Below are positions 44,782 to 55,739 of a DNA stretch of 64,000 bases, one piece after another. The notes beneath the pieces are model-generated. The model saw nothing but the letters and a program-made list of their open reading frames with translations, was not told the DNA's origin and searched no databases. Location of the stretch: assembly GCA_963715995.1 (NCBI GenBank), contig OY970283.1:1736001-1800000 (forward strand), given 5' to 3'. Origin of the DNA: DATBDN01 sp963715995 (lineage in GTDB: Bacteria > Actinomycetota > Thermoleophilia > Solirubrobacterales > Thermoleophilaceae). Numbering within the stretch: the stretch's first letter is position 1; the number at the start of each line of letters is the position of its first letter. A program made the translations under genes and the position numbers.

Positions 44782-45657
44782 ATGCTCGATTTCCGCTACC
44801 ACGCGCTCTCGCTCGTGGCCGTGTTCCTCGCGCTGGCGATCGGCATCGTTCTTGGTGTCACGATCGGGGACTCGCTGGTCTCGGACGCCGAGCGCTCCCT
44901 GCGCGGCAACCTGCGCGCCGACGTCGAGAACGCGCGCGGCGACGCGGCCAAGGCGCGCAGCGATCTCGGCGGGCGCGACCGGATGCTCGACCAGCTCTAC
45001 CCGGAGCTGGTCGCCGGGCGCCTGAGCACCGAGCGCGTGGCGGTCGTCTCCTGGGGCCCGCTGCCGGATGGCATCAAGAGCAGCGTCCGCGACGCCGTCA
45101 GCAAGGCGGGAGGTCGGCTCGATTCCGCGTCGAGCTTCGACAAGCCGCTCACATCGCTCAAGCAGGCGATCGGCGACGAGGAGTTCGCCATCGACACGGC
45201 GGACGACACGTCGCTCGACGACCTCGGTGTCCAGCTCGCCCGCTCGATCGTCGACGGCGGCCACATCGTGCGCACGCTGCGCGGCGCCTCCCCGGACGAG
45301 TTCGCCGGCCGCTTCAAGCACGCCGACGCCATCGTCTTCTACGAGGCTCCGCAGCCGGACGACTCGAGCGACGCCCAGGGGGTGAAGGAGCGGTCAGACG
45401 ACCGTGCCCGCACGATCGAGAACGCGATGCTCGGCGAGCTGCGCAAGAGGACGATCGCGGTGGTCGGGGTCGACGCCTCGACAACCGATCCGTCGCTGAC
45501 GCCGCGCTACCAGTCGCTCCAGATCTCGAGTGCGGACTCGATCGACAAGTCGGGCGGGCGCATCGCTCTCGTGTTCGCGCTCACCGGGCCTAAGGGGAAC
45601 TTCGGCTTCAAGTCGAGCGCCAGCAAGCCGCTGCCGCCCGAGTTGATCGGTCCGTAA
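44782..45657 (+). CDS. steB: SteB/MctB-like membrane-anchored protein
   Basis: 291 residues. The N-terminus MLDFRYHALSLVAVFLALAI is the family signature: one membrane helix followed by a coiled-coil stretch (AERSLRGNLRADVENARGDA), then an extracytoplasmic alpha/beta domain with ERVAVVSWGPLPDGI. Family members have been studied as the mycobacterial copper protein MctB and as SteB, partner of SteA in Corynebacterium. Adjacency to steA makes a division role more likely; a copper role is not excluded. Confidence 0.83.
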   Translation: MLDFRYHALSLVAVFLALAIGIVLGVTIGDSLVSDAERSLRGNLRADVENARGDAAKARSDLGGRDRMLDQLYPELVAGRLSTERVAVVSWGPLPDGIKSSVRDAVSKAGGRLDSASSFDKPLTSLKQAIGDEEFAIDTADDTSLDDLGVQLARSIVDGGHIVRTLRGASPDEFAGRFKHADAIVFYEAPQPDDSSDAQGVKERSDDRARTIENAMLGELRKRTIAVVGVDASTTDPSLTPRYQSLQISSADSIDKSGGRIALVFALTGPKGNFGFKSSASKPLPPELIGP

Positions 45658-45679
45658 CGCGTTCGTCCGGGCACCCGAG

Positions 45680-45685
45680 TACGGT
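45680..45685 (+). promoter_or_regulatory. Leaderless -10 element of the GT4 transferase gene
   Basis: TACGGT ends 8 nt before GTG 45694. Confidence 0.45.
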
Positions 45686-45693
45686 GGATTCCC

Positions 45694-46525
45694 GTGCATT
45701 GGGTCCCATTGGTCGCCTCGTTGGTCGCCGCAGCGGCGATCACGCCGACCACGGTGAGGGGGCTCGCGGCGCAGGGGCGGGTGCGCGAGAACTACCGCGG
45801 CACGCCGGTGGCTTTCCCCGCCGGCATCGCCCTTCTGGTGCCCGCCTTCGCGGCGCTCGTGGTGGCCGCGCCGCTCTACCAGCTGGTCGACGAGGACGTG
45901 CTGCGGCCGAGCTTCGGGCTCGCGCTGATCTACGTCTTCGGCATCGGCTTCCTCGGCCTGATGGACGACCTCCTGGGCTCCGCGGCCACGGCGCCACGCG
46001 GCTGGCGCGGCCACTTCGGCGCGCTCGCGCAGCGCCGGCTGTCGACCGGCGTCATCAAGGCTGTCGGCGCGCTCGGCCTGGCGCTGCTCGTCGCGGCCGA
46101 CCCGGCTCTGGGCGCCGGCACCTACCTGCTCTCGGTGGCCGTGCTGGTGCTCGCCACGAACCTCTTCAACCTCATCGACCTGCGCCCGGGCCGCGCCTGC
46201 AAGGCGTTCGTGCTGCTCGGGGCCGGGCTCGTGGCCGGGTCCGGCCGCCTCGGCCCGTTCTGGACGCTCGGGCTCTTCATAGGCCCGATCCTCGTCCTGT
46301 TCCCGCTCGACCTGCGCGAGGTCGGGATGCTCGGGGACACCGGCTCCAACGTCATCGGAGCGGTCGCAGGGGTGTGGCTCATCCTCACGCTCACCACCAC
46401 GCTCGGCCTCGCAATAGCGGCGGGCGTGCTCGCGCTGATCACCCTCTACGGGGAATTCCGCTCTATTTCCGCGTTCGTCGAGAAGACGCCCGGACTTCGG
46501 CAGCTAGATTTGTTAGGGAGATTGC

Positions 46526-46533
<8 letters not shown>
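45694..46533 (+). CDS. Polyprenyl-phosphate sugar-1-phosphate transferase (MraY/WecA family)
   Basis: 279 residues with about eight to nine membrane helices. Catalytic motifs are kept: LGLMDDLLGS (DDxxG), NLFNLIDLRPGRACKAF (NxxNxxD) and GMLGDTGSNVIGA. Shorter than MraY (about 360) and lacking its HIH loop, so it is not the main peptidoglycan enzyme but a family relative transferring a sugar phosphate to a polyprenyl phosphate. The gene is placed between steB and pyrG, which are adjacent in mycobacteria; its 3' end overlaps pyrG by 8 nt. Confidence 0.82.
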
Positions 46534-48207
<1,674 letters not shown>

Positions 48208-48211
<4 letters not shown>

Positions 48212-49302
48212 GCCTGGTCGAGTACTTCACGCGCCTGTGCGAGATCGAGTCGGTCTCGCAGAACGAGCGTGCGATGGCCGATCGCCTGACCAGCGATCTC
48301 CAGCAGCTGGGGCTGGTCGTCGAGGAGGACGACTCCGCCGCCGAGACCGGCTCGAACGCGGGCAACCTGCTCGCTCGGGTTCCCGGCCCCGAGGGCGCGC
48401 CGAGAGTGCTGCTCTGCGCGCACATGGACACGGTGCCGCTCACCACGCCCGTGAAGGTCGTGGAGCGCGAGGGGCGGCTCGAGAACGAGGGGGAGGGCAT
48501 CCTCGGCGCCGACAACAAGGCGGCCGTGGCGGTGATCATGGAGGCGCTGCGGCGGGTGGCGGACGCGCCGCCGGTCGGGCTCGAGATCCTGTTCACCACC
48601 TGCGAGGAGCACGCGCTCGCCGGTGCCAAGGCGTTCGACCAGTCCAAGCTGGGCGCTGACTTCGGCTTCGTGTTCGACCACGCCTCGCCTATCGGCGAGG
48701 TCATAACGGCGGCGCCGACCTTCTACCGGATCCAGGCCGACCTGCACGGCAAGGCGGCGCACGCCGGCATGGAGCCCGAGCTCGGGCGCAACGCGATTGA
48801 GGCCGCGGCAGCGGCCATCGCGCGGCTGGAGCTGGGCCGCCTCGACGAGAAGACCACGGCCAACGTGGGACGGGTCGACGGCGGCACGGCGGTCAACGTG
48901 GTGGCCGAGCGCTGCCATGTCGACCTGGAGGCGCGCTCGCTGGACGAGGCGCGGGCAGCCGAGGTGGCCGCCCGGATCGTCGACGCGTTCACCGAGGCCG
49001 CCAGCGACGGCGAGTGCGACGTCGAGACCCACATCGAGGAGCAGTTCCGCGGCTATCAGCTTGCGCGAACCGCGACCCCGGTCGGAGTGGCGGCAGCGGC
49101 ACTCGACGCGCGCGGCATCGAGCCGGTCTTCCGCTCGACGGGAGGCGGCGCCGACGCCAACGTGTTCATCGCGCGCGGCCTCGAGGTCGTCAACGTCTGC
49201 AACGGCACGCAGTACGCGCACCAGCCGAACGAGTGCGTCACGATCGACGCGCTCGAGACGATGCTCGACGTCGTGGTCGAGCTTCTGCGCCTGGCTCCGT
49301 GA
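48208..49302 (+). CDS. M20 family aminopeptidase (PepT-like)
   Basis: About 364 residues. Metal-site motifs: VLLCAHMDTVPLTTPV (HxD), GILGADNKAAVAVIMEALRR, TTCEEHALAGAKAF (catalytic Glu) and GFVFDHASPIGEV. A dimerisation domain follows from GKAAHAGMEPELGRNAIEAA, and the last metal His is in YAHQPNECVTI. No ATG, GTG or TTG occurs in frame before the conserved VEYFTRLCEIESVSQNERAM, so CTG 48208 (CTGA overlap with the pyrG stop) or CTG 48214 must start it. Closest to tripeptide peptidase T-like enzymes; specificity not certain. Confidence 0.85.
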
Positions 49303-50318
49303 GCCCGCTCGCGCTGCGGCGGGGGACGGTTGTCGGCGTCGATCTCGACGGCGCCGTGGCTCGGTGCCGGGTGAACTGCGGCGACCGGGAGCGAGAAGCG
49401 ATCGCCTACGTAGATCTCGTCGGGCCGATCGAGCCCGGCGACGAGGTCGTGGTCAACGTCGCGGCTGTCGAGCTCGGGCTCGGCAGCGGCGGGGTGGACA
49501 TCGTGCACGTCAACCTCACGCGCGGTCTCGATGCGCCCGTGGGCGCGGAGCACGTGATGAAGCTCAACTACACCTCGCTCCAGCATGCGATCGACCCGGT
49601 TGAGGCACGCGACCGCGCTACCGGCGGTGAAGCTCGCGGAGCGGTGGCCGTGATCGCGCTTCATGGCCAGCTCGCGCCGGTGGTCTGGCAGGCCCGTCAG
49701 CGGCTCCCCGACGCGCGGATCGGCTTCGTCCAGACCTGGGGCGGCGCGCTGGCGGGCTCGCTCAGCCGAGTCGTCCGCCGGCTGCGCGACGACGAACTGC
49801 TGGCCGGCCACATCACCGCGGGTGCCGCGCACGGCGGCGAGCAGGAGGCCGTCTCGGTCGAGGGTGCCATCGAGGCCGGGCTCGCGCAGTGGGAAGCCGT
49901 GATCGTCGGCCCCGGCCCGGGGATCATCGGCTCCGAGAGCCGGCTTGGCCACGGGGGCATCGCTGCGCTCGAGTCGGCCCACGGGGCGCTGGCGCTCGGC
50001 GTCATCCCGCTGATCGTGCCGCGCATGTCCTCAGGCGACCCGCGGCCGCGCCACCAGGGCCTCAGCCACCACACGAAGACGGTCCTGGAGCTGCTGCTGA
50101 AGCCGGTGCACGTGGCACTGCCCGAGCATGTCGAGCTGCCGGCCACGCATCAGGGAGTCAGCGCCGCCGTCGACCTCGATGGCTATCGTGGCTCGGGCCT
50201 GCCCGCCAGCACGATGGGGCGGGAGATCGGGCAGGACGAGCTGTTCTTCAGGGCAGCGTTGGCAGGTGGGGCTGTGCTTGCAGAGGAGATCGATGTCGTT
50301 CGAGCGGGTCGGGTCTGA
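49299..50318 (+). CDS. DUF3866 family protein
   Basis: 339 residues from GTG 49299 (GTGA overlap). Characteristic pieces are GVDLDGAVARCRVNCGDRER near the N-terminus, IVHVNLTRGLDAPVGAEHVM, HGQLAPVVWQARQRLPDARI, AVIVGPGPGIIGSESRLGHG and DPRPRHQGLSHHTKTVLELL. The family is actinobacterial and uncharacterised. It overlaps the nudix gene by 26 nt, and both follow pyrG. Confidence 0.85.
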   Translation: MSPLALRRGTVVGVDLDGAVARCRVNCGDREREAIAYVDLVGPIEPGDEVVVNVAAVELGLGSGGVDIVHVNLTRGLDAPVGAEHVMKLNYTSLQHAIDPVEARDRATGGEARGAVAVIALHGQLAPVVWQARQRLPDARIGFVQTWGGALAGSLSRVVRRLRDDELLAGHITAGAAHGGEQEAVSVEGAIEAGLAQWEAVIVGPGPGIIGSESRLGHGGIAALESAHGALALGVIPLIVPRMSSGDPRPRHQGLSHHTKTVLELLLKPVHVALPEHVELPATHQGVSAAVDLDGYRGSGLPASTMGREIGQDELFFRAALAGGAVLAEEIDVVRAGRV

Positions 50319-50826
50319 GGAGGTCTGGAGCGGGCGCATCGCCAGCGTGCGCAACGACCGCTTCCGCCACGACGACGGCGAGGTCGTCGAGCGCGAGATC
50401 GTCAGCCACCCAGGAGCGGTGGCCGTCGTGGCCCATGACGGCGAGCACCTGTGGCTGGTCCGCCAGCCGCGCGAGGCGGTCGAGGATCACCTGCTCGAGC
50501 TGCCGGCGGGGAAGCTCGACGAGGAGGGCGAGGACGCTCTTGCGACCGCCAAGCGCGAGCTGGCCGAGGAGATCGGCAAGGCCGCGCGGAACTGGCAGCA
50601 CCTCACAACCTTCTGGTCCTCGCCGGGTTTCAGCGACGAGCAGATTCACGTGTACCTGGCAACCGACCTATACGACGAGCAGGCCCACACCGACGAGGTC
50701 GAGCGGATCGAGATCGTCAAGGTGCCGCTGGGCGAGCTCGACGACGTGATCCGCTCGAACGTGGACGCCAAGAGCCTGATCGGGCTGCTGTGGTTCCGCG
50801 CGTTCCAAGACGGCAACGCCTCGTGA
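50293..50826 (+). CDS. Nudix hydrolase, ADP-ribose pyrophosphatase-like
   Basis: 177 residues. ATG 50293 has a GAGGAGA site about 5 nt upstream, inside the DUF3866 gene. The nudix box is DEEGEDALATAKRELAEEIG, preceded by LLELPAGKL; the WSSPGFSDEQIHVYLATDL stretch is typical of ADP-ribose pyrophosphatases. Position equals Rv1700 after pyrG in mycobacteria. The stop overlaps the next gene (GTGA). Confidence 0.9.
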   Translation: MSFERVGSEEVWSGRIASVRNDRFRHDDGEVVEREIVSHPGAVAVVAHDGEHLWLVRQPREAVEDHLLELPAGKLDEEGEDALATAKRELAEEIGKAARNWQHLTTFWSSPGFSDEQIHVYLATDLYDEQAHTDEVERIEIVKVPLGELDDVIRSNVDAKSLIGLLWFRAFQDGNAS

Positions 50827-52571
50827 CGCGCTTGCTCGCAGTGCTCGTCGCCTCCCTGGCGGCGCTGCTGATGGCGCCCGCGGCCTTCGGCGCGTCGTTC
50901 GTCGTAGACAGCAACGGCGACGAGCCCGATGCGGACACCACCGTGCCGGTGTGCGCCACGGCCGGGAGCACGTGCACTCTGCGGGCTGCGATCGAGCAGG
51001 CCAATGCAACTGCGGGCGCCGACGCCATCAGCTTTGCCGCCGGCGGGCAGGCACCCGCGCCGCTTGCTGCGCTGCCGGCAGTGACCGGCCAGCTCTCGAT
51101 CGATGGCGGCGGCACGGTGGCGGTCACGTTCGATGCCGCGGCCACCGGCACCTTGCTCGACCTCGAGGCGCCCAGCAGCGTCGTGCACTCGATCAACTTC
51201 ACGGGCGGCGATGCTGCCGCGACCCTCTTGAAGCTCGGCTCCAGCGGCGACCACCTTGCCGCGGTGAAGGCGCACGACCTGCCGGGCGCGGCGGTGCGGA
51301 TCACCGGCACGGGCGGGCGCGTGGACGGGTCGACCATCAAGAACACGGCGGGCGCGGGGGTTCGCGTGGACGGCGCGACGGCCACGATCGCGACCACCAC
51401 GGTCACCGGCAGCGCCGGCCCCGGGCTCGACCTGCGCGGCAACGGTGCGAGCGTCAACGGCGCCGAAATCTCGGCCGCGGGAGGCGACGGCATCACGATC
51501 AGCGGCAGCAATGCCACGGTGGCGGGCGGCCACGTCCACGGCAACGGCGGCAACGGCGTCGCAATCAGCGGTCAGAACGACGTCGTGTCGGGAGTCATCT
51601 TCTATGCGAACGGCGGCAAGCCGATCGCCGATGCCCCGGGTGCCAACGGCGGCGTGGCGCCGCCCGCGGGTCTGCGCATCGGCCCGCGGCGCGCCGACGG
51701 CTCGCTGCCGCTGAACGGCAACGCTCACGCTGGCCAGCTCGAGGTCTGGGCGGGCAACCCGGCGACCACGGTGGCGCCCGGCTTCGTCGCCGGCTTCCAC
51801 GTCAGCGGCGACTTCGGCTACAACTTCCCGTCGGAGCCCAGCCCGGGCTCCGTCTTCTCCGTCTCGCTCAGCGGCGACGGGCTCGGCAGCTCGGAGTTCG
51901 AGACGGTCACGGTGCCGCAGGACGTCTCGTCGCCCAACGCCAGCTTCGCCCGTGCGCTCGACACCACCGCGGTGCGTGTGGACTTCACCGAGCCGCTCGA
52001 CCCCGGCTCCGTGCAGCCGGCCGACTTCCACCTGAACATGGCCGGCGTTGATCGCGCGATCAGCGCCGCCACCGTCGCGCCCGACGGCCGCTCGGTCACG
52101 CTGGCGGCATCGGGCTGGAGGGCCGGCGAGGCGGGCGTGCTCGACATGCCGGCGCCTGGATCGGTCACCGACGCCGTGGGCAACGCGATGACCACAGCCC
52201 CGCACCTACGGGTGGCGGCCGCGCCGGGGGACTTCCTCGCGCCGCTCGGCGGCTCGCTGTCGGTCACGCCGAAGACGATCTGCCTCACGCGCGCGCGCAC
52301 CTGCAAGAAGCCCGGGATGACGATCAAGTTCACCACCACCGAGGCCGGCAAGGCCACGATGATGATCAAGCGCAGCAACGTGACGATCGGCAAGCGGCTC
52401 TACGGAAACATCGTGGCCGGCAAGAACACGCTCAAGTTCAACGGCCGGCTTGGGGCGCGCAAGCTGCGCGCCGGGCGTTACCGGATGTTGATCTACGTGC
52501 AGGACCCGGTCGGCAACGTCACCGACCAGCCGCCGATAGTGCTGTTCACCGTGCGGCGCACGACGAAGTAG
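50823..52571 (+). CDS. Secreted CSLREA-type right-handed beta-helix protein
   Basis: 582 residues with signal peptide LLAVLVASLAALLMAPAAFG. The CSLREA-like domain follows (FVVDSNGDEPDADTTVPVCA, then TCTLRAAIEQANATAGADAI). Short Gly/Asn repeats consistent with a parallel beta-helix cover about residues 130-270 (GNGASVNGAEISAAGGDGIT). An Ig-like/SbsA-type region (VRVDFTEPLDPGSVQPADF) and a Lys/Arg-rich C-terminal domain without anchor complete it. Probably exported; function unknown. GTG 50823 overlaps the nudix stop. Confidence 0.82.
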   Translation: MTRLLAVLVASLAALLMAPAAFGASFVVDSNGDEPDADTTVPVCATAGSTCTLRAAIEQANATAGADAISFAAGGQAPAPLAALPAVTGQLSIDGGGTVAVTFDAAATGTLLDLEAPSSVVHSINFTGGDAAATLLKLGSSGDHLAAVKAHDLPGAAVRITGTGGRVDGSTIKNTAGAGVRVDGATATIATTTVTGSAGPGLDLRGNGASVNGAEISAAGGDGITISGSNATVAGGHVHGNGGNGVAISGQNDVVSGVIFYANGGKPIADAPGANGGVAPPAGLRIGPRRADGSLPLNGNAHAGQLEVWAGNPATTVAPGFVAGFHVSGDFGYNFPSEPSPGSVFSVSLSGDGLGSSEFETVTVPQDVSSPNASFARALDTTAVRVDFTEPLDPGSVQPADFHLNMAGVDRAISAATVAPDGRSVTLAASGWRAGEAGVLDMPAPGSVTDAVGNAMTTAPHLRVAAAPGDFLAPLGGSLSVTPKTICLTRARTCKKPGMTIKFTTTEAGKATMMIKRSNVTIGKRLYGNIVAGKNTLKFNGRLGARKLRAGRYRMLIYVQDPVGNVTDQPPIVLFTVRRTTK

Positions 52572-52640
52572 GACGTTTCTCGGGCCCGGCTGGGGGCTCC
52601 CGCCGCCCCCGTCCTGCCGCCCCGCCCGTTCTGCGGTCGG

Positions 52641-52698
52641 CCCCGCTCTGCCGCCCAGCCGGCCCCGCTCTGCCGCCAGCCGCCCCCGCTCTGCCGCC
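52641..52698 (+). repeat. Three tandem 15-bp repeats upstream of copy B
   Basis: CCCCGCTCTGCCGCC occurs exactly at 52641-52655, 52663-52677 and 52684-52698 (21-22 bp period). A degenerate version precedes copy A near 6440-6500. Confidence 0.8.
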
Positions 52699-52718
52699 CG
52701 CCGTCCCCCCGCTTCGAC

Positions 52719-52960
52719 GCGCAAACTGCTTCGGCCAAGGGGTGGCTGGTCTGGCGGTTGCGCTCTCTCGCCGTCCGTTTCGCCTCCGCGAACGCTCTCA
52801 ATGACCGCGACTGTGACGTTGACCACCTATAGCGTGGTCGAGGTCACACTCGAGGCCCCGAGTGGCACCTTCACCCGCGAACCGCGCGGTCAACCTGCCA
52901 CTCGAAGCCCGCGAGTTTCACATTGAGCCGATATACGCGGCTTAACGTGAAACTCGCGAC
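52719..52960 (+). repeat. Copy B of the three-palindrome intergenic element
   Basis: Second copy of the element at 6521-6761, in the same orientation, in the 520-bp gap between the CSLREA gene and xerD. Palindromes: 52813-52847 (arms match at 12 of 14 around CTATAGC), 52860-52903 and 52910-52958 (the last identical to copy A over 49 bp). In the middle palindrome the arms differ from copy A on both sides but stay complementary. About 36 bp of further similarity (52962-52997) follows directly; copy A has an extra 85 bp there. The rest of the gap up to 53091 shows nothing recognisable. Confidence 0.8.
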
Positions 52961-53091
52961 CAGGGTCGGTGCTCGCGAACCACGCCGCCCGAGCCCTGAC
53001 GCGATGGGGCGGCCAGAAACGCGCTGCAAGGGCCGCTGCCAGCCGGCGTGCATGGGCGAGGAATGACGCGCGCGCCCGCGAAAGCGGTTCC

Positions 53092-54048
53092 GTGGCGATT
53101 GCGACCGAGACGCAGGCATTCGAGCATCACATGCTCGACTTCCTCGCCTACCTGGAGTTCGAGCGAGGCCTGTCGCGCAACACACTCGAGGCCTACCGCA
53201 GCGACCTGCTCCAGTACGGCCGCTTCCTCGCGACGCGCGAGGGCGACGCGCTGACCGCCACGGGCGGCGACATCTCCGACTTCCTCACCGACATGGCCAA
53301 GGGCGACTCGCCCGAGGCAATCGCGAACGGCGACGGGCGCAAGCCGGCGTCGGCGGCCACGCTCCATCGCAAGGCCGCCTGCCTGCGTTCCTTCTACCGC
53401 CACCTGCGCCGCGAGAACCTGCTGGACGGCGACCCGACGGCCGCGCTGTCGAGCCCGCGCCGTGGCCGGCGGCTGCCCGAGGTGCTCACGCGCGGCGAGG
53501 TTCAGGCGCTCCTCCAGAGCCCCAGCGGCAGCGACCCGGCTGCGCTGCGCGACCGCGCGCTGCTCGAGGTGATGTACGCGTGTGGCCTGCGGGCCTCCGA
53601 GGTGGTGGGCCTCGACGTGATGGACGTCGACCTCGACGAGGGTCTGCTGCGGGCTCGCGGCAAGGGCTCGAAGGAGCGCGTCGTGCCGGTGGGGAGCGTC
53701 GCCGTCGCGGCCATCCAGGCCTACGTCGCGCGCGGGCGCCCGGCGCTCGTGCGGCTGCAGGCCGAGCGCGCGCTGTTCGTGAACTTCCGCGGCCAGGCGC
53801 TCACGCGCCAGGGGCTCTACAAGATCGTTCGCCGTCACGCGACGGCCGTCGGACTCGCCGATCGCATGAGCCCGCACACGCTGCGGCACACGTTCGCCAC
53901 GCATCTGCTCTCGGGTGGCTGCGACCTGCGCTCGGTGCAGGAGATGCTCGGCCACGCCGACGTCGCCACGACCCAGCTCTACACGCACCTCTCGGCTGAG
54001 CACCTGAAGGACGTCTATTTTCGGGCGCATCCGCGCGCGACTTCTTAG
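53092..54048 (+). CDS. xerD: Tyrosine recombinase XerD
   Basis: 318 residues from GTG 53092, chosen because the SAM-like N-terminal core-binding domain begins just after it (MLDFLAYLEFERGLSRNTLE). Catalytic residues: Arg in VMYACGLRASEVVGLDV, Lys in ARGKGSKERVVPVG, HxxR in SPHTLRHTFATHLLSGGCDL, and His and Tyr in MLGHADVATTQLYTHLS. Resolves chromosome dimers with XerC at dif. It follows the nudix gene in the actinobacterial order (Rv1701), here after the CSLREA gene and copy B. Confidence 0.93.
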   Translation: MAIATETQAFEHHMLDFLAYLEFERGLSRNTLEAYRSDLLQYGRFLATREGDALTATGGDISDFLTDMAKGDSPEAIANGDGRKPASAATLHRKAACLRSFYRHLRRENLLDGDPTAALSSPRRGRRLPEVLTRGEVQALLQSPSGSDPAALRDRALLEVMYACGLRASEVVGLDVMDVDLDEGLLRARGKGSKERVVPVGSVAVAAIQAYVARGRPALVRLQAERALFVNFRGQALTRQGLYKIVRRHATAVGLADRMSPHTLRHTFATHLLSGGCDLRSVQEMLGHADVATTQLYTHLSAEHLKDVYFRAHPRATS

Positions 54049-54595
54049 CTCCCTGCTGCTGACCACGACCGCCGCCGGTTGTGGCACGAGCGCGCTGCCT
54101 ACGCCCAACCCAACACTCGTCCGCGAGCCCGGTCGCAGCGCGCTGGTGCGCGACCCGCGCAGCAGGCTGCGGTTCGCTGTCCCGGTCAACTGGGTCAAGC
54201 GGATACGCACGAACCCGGGCATCGTGCGGATCGCCTCGGGTGACGCCGAGGTGTCCGGCTGGGCCTACGCCCGGACCGAGCCGCTGCCGTCGACCCGGCC
54301 GCAGCTCACGGCAGCGCGCGACGCGCTGGTGGCCGCGGCGAAGCGGCGCAGCCCGAGCTTCGTGCTCGGCTCGAGCACGATCACGCGGGTGAAGGGCGCG
54401 CCTGCGATCGAGCTGCGCGGCACACAGCAGATCTTCGGCAAGCCGGTGCGCACCCACAGCGTCCACATCTACCGCGGCTTCGGCGAGTACGTGTTCGAGG
54501 CGCTCGCGCCCGCGCGCGACTTCGCGACCGCAGATCAGAAGGTGCTTGGCCCGCTGCTGCGCAGCCTCGACTTCAGCCAGGCGCCGGCCAGCTGA
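54017..54595 (+). CDS. Putative lipoprotein, start codon unclear
   Basis: Up to 192 residues. The frame gives a signal peptide with a lipobox (RIRARLLSSLLLTTTAAGC, Cys at the cleavage site), then VREPGRSALVRDPRSRLRFA and a small alpha/beta domain (FAVPVNWVKRI to LGPLLRSLDFSQAP). No ATG, GTG or TTG lies in frame before the lipobox; ATT 54017, ATC 54029 or CTG 54053 are possible, while ATG 54146 would lose the signal. It overlaps the 3' end of xerD and shares a base with the mutM start (TGATG). Function unknown. Confidence 0.6.
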   Translation: MFGRIRARLLSSLLLTTTAAGCGTSALPTPNPTLVREPGRSALVRDPRSRLRFAVPVNWVKRIRTNPGIVRIASGDAEVSGWAYARTEPLPSTRPQLTAARDALVAAAKRRSPSFVLGSSTITRVKGAPAIELRGTQQIFGKPVRTHSVHIYRGFGEYVFEALAPARDFATADQKVLGPLLRSLDFSQAPAS

Positions 54596-55434
54596 TGCCC
54601 GAGCTGCCCGAGGTCGAGACGATCCGGCGCCAGCTCGCGCCCGCTGTCGAGGGCCGCCGCCTCGACGCGATCGCCATCCTCGATCCACGCTGGTGCGACC
54701 CAGCGCCGCCGGACGAGGTGGCCCAGGCTGTCGAGCACAGGCGGATCGAGCGGCTCGACCGGCGCGGCAAGTGGCTCATCTGGGAGCTTGCGGACGAGGT
54801 CCACCTGGTCATGCACCTGCGCATGACGGGCAACCTGCTGCTGGTGCCGCCGGGCGACACCGAGCGGCGCTTCCTGCGCGTGCGGATCGACCTCGACGAC
54901 GGCAACCACGTGCTGTTTGCCGACGCGCGCCGCTTCGGCACCGGCATCGTCCTGCTTGGCCACGACGCGGTGCACGACTACTTCACGGGCCGCGTGGGCA
55001 TCGAGCCGCTCGGGCCGGACTTCACGGCCGACGCGCTGCGGGGCATGGCGAGCGGCCGCAGGGCGCCGGTCAAGGCGTTCCTCCTGTCGCAGGAGCGCGT
55101 TGCGGGCGTGGGCAACATCTACGCCGACGAGGCCCTGTGGCGATCGAAGATCCACCCGCTGCGACCGGTCGGCACGCTGCGGCCGAAGCAGCTCGAGAGC
55201 CTGCGCGACTCGGTCGTGCACGTGCTGCACGAGGGGATCGACGCGAAGGGAGCGACGATCGACGACTTCCGCGACGCCACCGGCGCCGAGGGCTCGTTCC
55301 AGGACCGCTTCCAGGTCCACCTGCGCGAGGGCGAGCCGTGCCCCCGCTGCGGAACGCGGATCAAGAAGATCAGGGCGGCGGGACGGGGGACCTACCTGTG
55401 CCCGCGCTGTCAGCGGGCGCCGCGCGGCGTCTGA
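54595..55434 (+). CDS. mutM: Formamidopyrimidine-DNA glycosylase
   Basis: 279 residues. Removes 8-oxoguanine and nicks the abasic site. Catalytic N-terminus MPELPEVETIRRQL (Pro2, Glu3), Lys in RRGKWLIWELADEVHLVMHL, MTGNLLL, QERVAGVGNIYADEALW (helix-two-turn-helix region) and the C-terminal zinc finger CPRCGTRIKKIRAAGRGTY with LCPRCQ. All four zinc Cys are present. Coupled by TGATG to the lipoprotein gene. Confidence 0.95.
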   Translation: MPELPEVETIRRQLAPAVEGRRLDAIAILDPRWCDPAPPDEVAQAVEHRRIERLDRRGKWLIWELADEVHLVMHLRMTGNLLLVPPGDTERRFLRVRIDLDDGNHVLFADARRFGTGIVLLGHDAVHDYFTGRVGIEPLGPDFTADALRGMASGRRAPVKAFLLSQERVAGVGNIYADEALWRSKIHPLRPVGTLRPKQLESLRDSVVHVLHEGIDAKGATIDDFRDATGAEGSFQDRFQVHLREGEPCPRCGTRIKKIRAAGRGTYLCPRCQRAPRGV

Positions 55435-55453
55435 GCGCGGCCGGCTGCGGTCG

Positions 55454-55720
55454 TTAGGTGACCGCGACCAGCTCGTGCAGCGTTCCGTCGCGGTCGGCTT
55501 CGAGCAGCTCCCTGAAGCCTCCGATCACGCGCTCGCCGGCGATGATCTGGGGGAAGGTCATCTGCCCGGTCCGCTGGACCAGGTCGGCACGGCCATCCGG
55601 ATCCTTGGTCAGGCTGACTTCCTCGTAGTCCACGCCACGGCTCGTCAGCAGGGCCTTCGCCTGCCGGCAGAACCCACAAGGGTCCGTGGTGTAGAGCTTC
55701 ACTTTGCCGCCGTTCTGCAT
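55454..55720 (-). CDS. Glutaredoxin-like thiol oxidoreductase
   Basis: 88 residues from ATG 55720. Active site CGFC in KLYTTDPCGFCRQAKALLTS, cis-Pro in MTFPQIIAGE, and GGFRELLEADRDG closes the fold. CGFC rather than CPYC resembles the single-domain glutaredoxins/mycoredoxin relatives of actinobacteria; the reducing thiol cannot be told from sequence. Confidence 0.85.
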   Translation of the reverse strand: MQNGGKVKLYTTDPCGFCRQAKALLTSRGVDYEEVSLTKDPDGRADLVQRTGQMTFPQIIAGERVIGGFRELLEADRDGTLHELVAVT

Positions 55721-55739
55721 GCTTCTCTCAAGGCTACTT

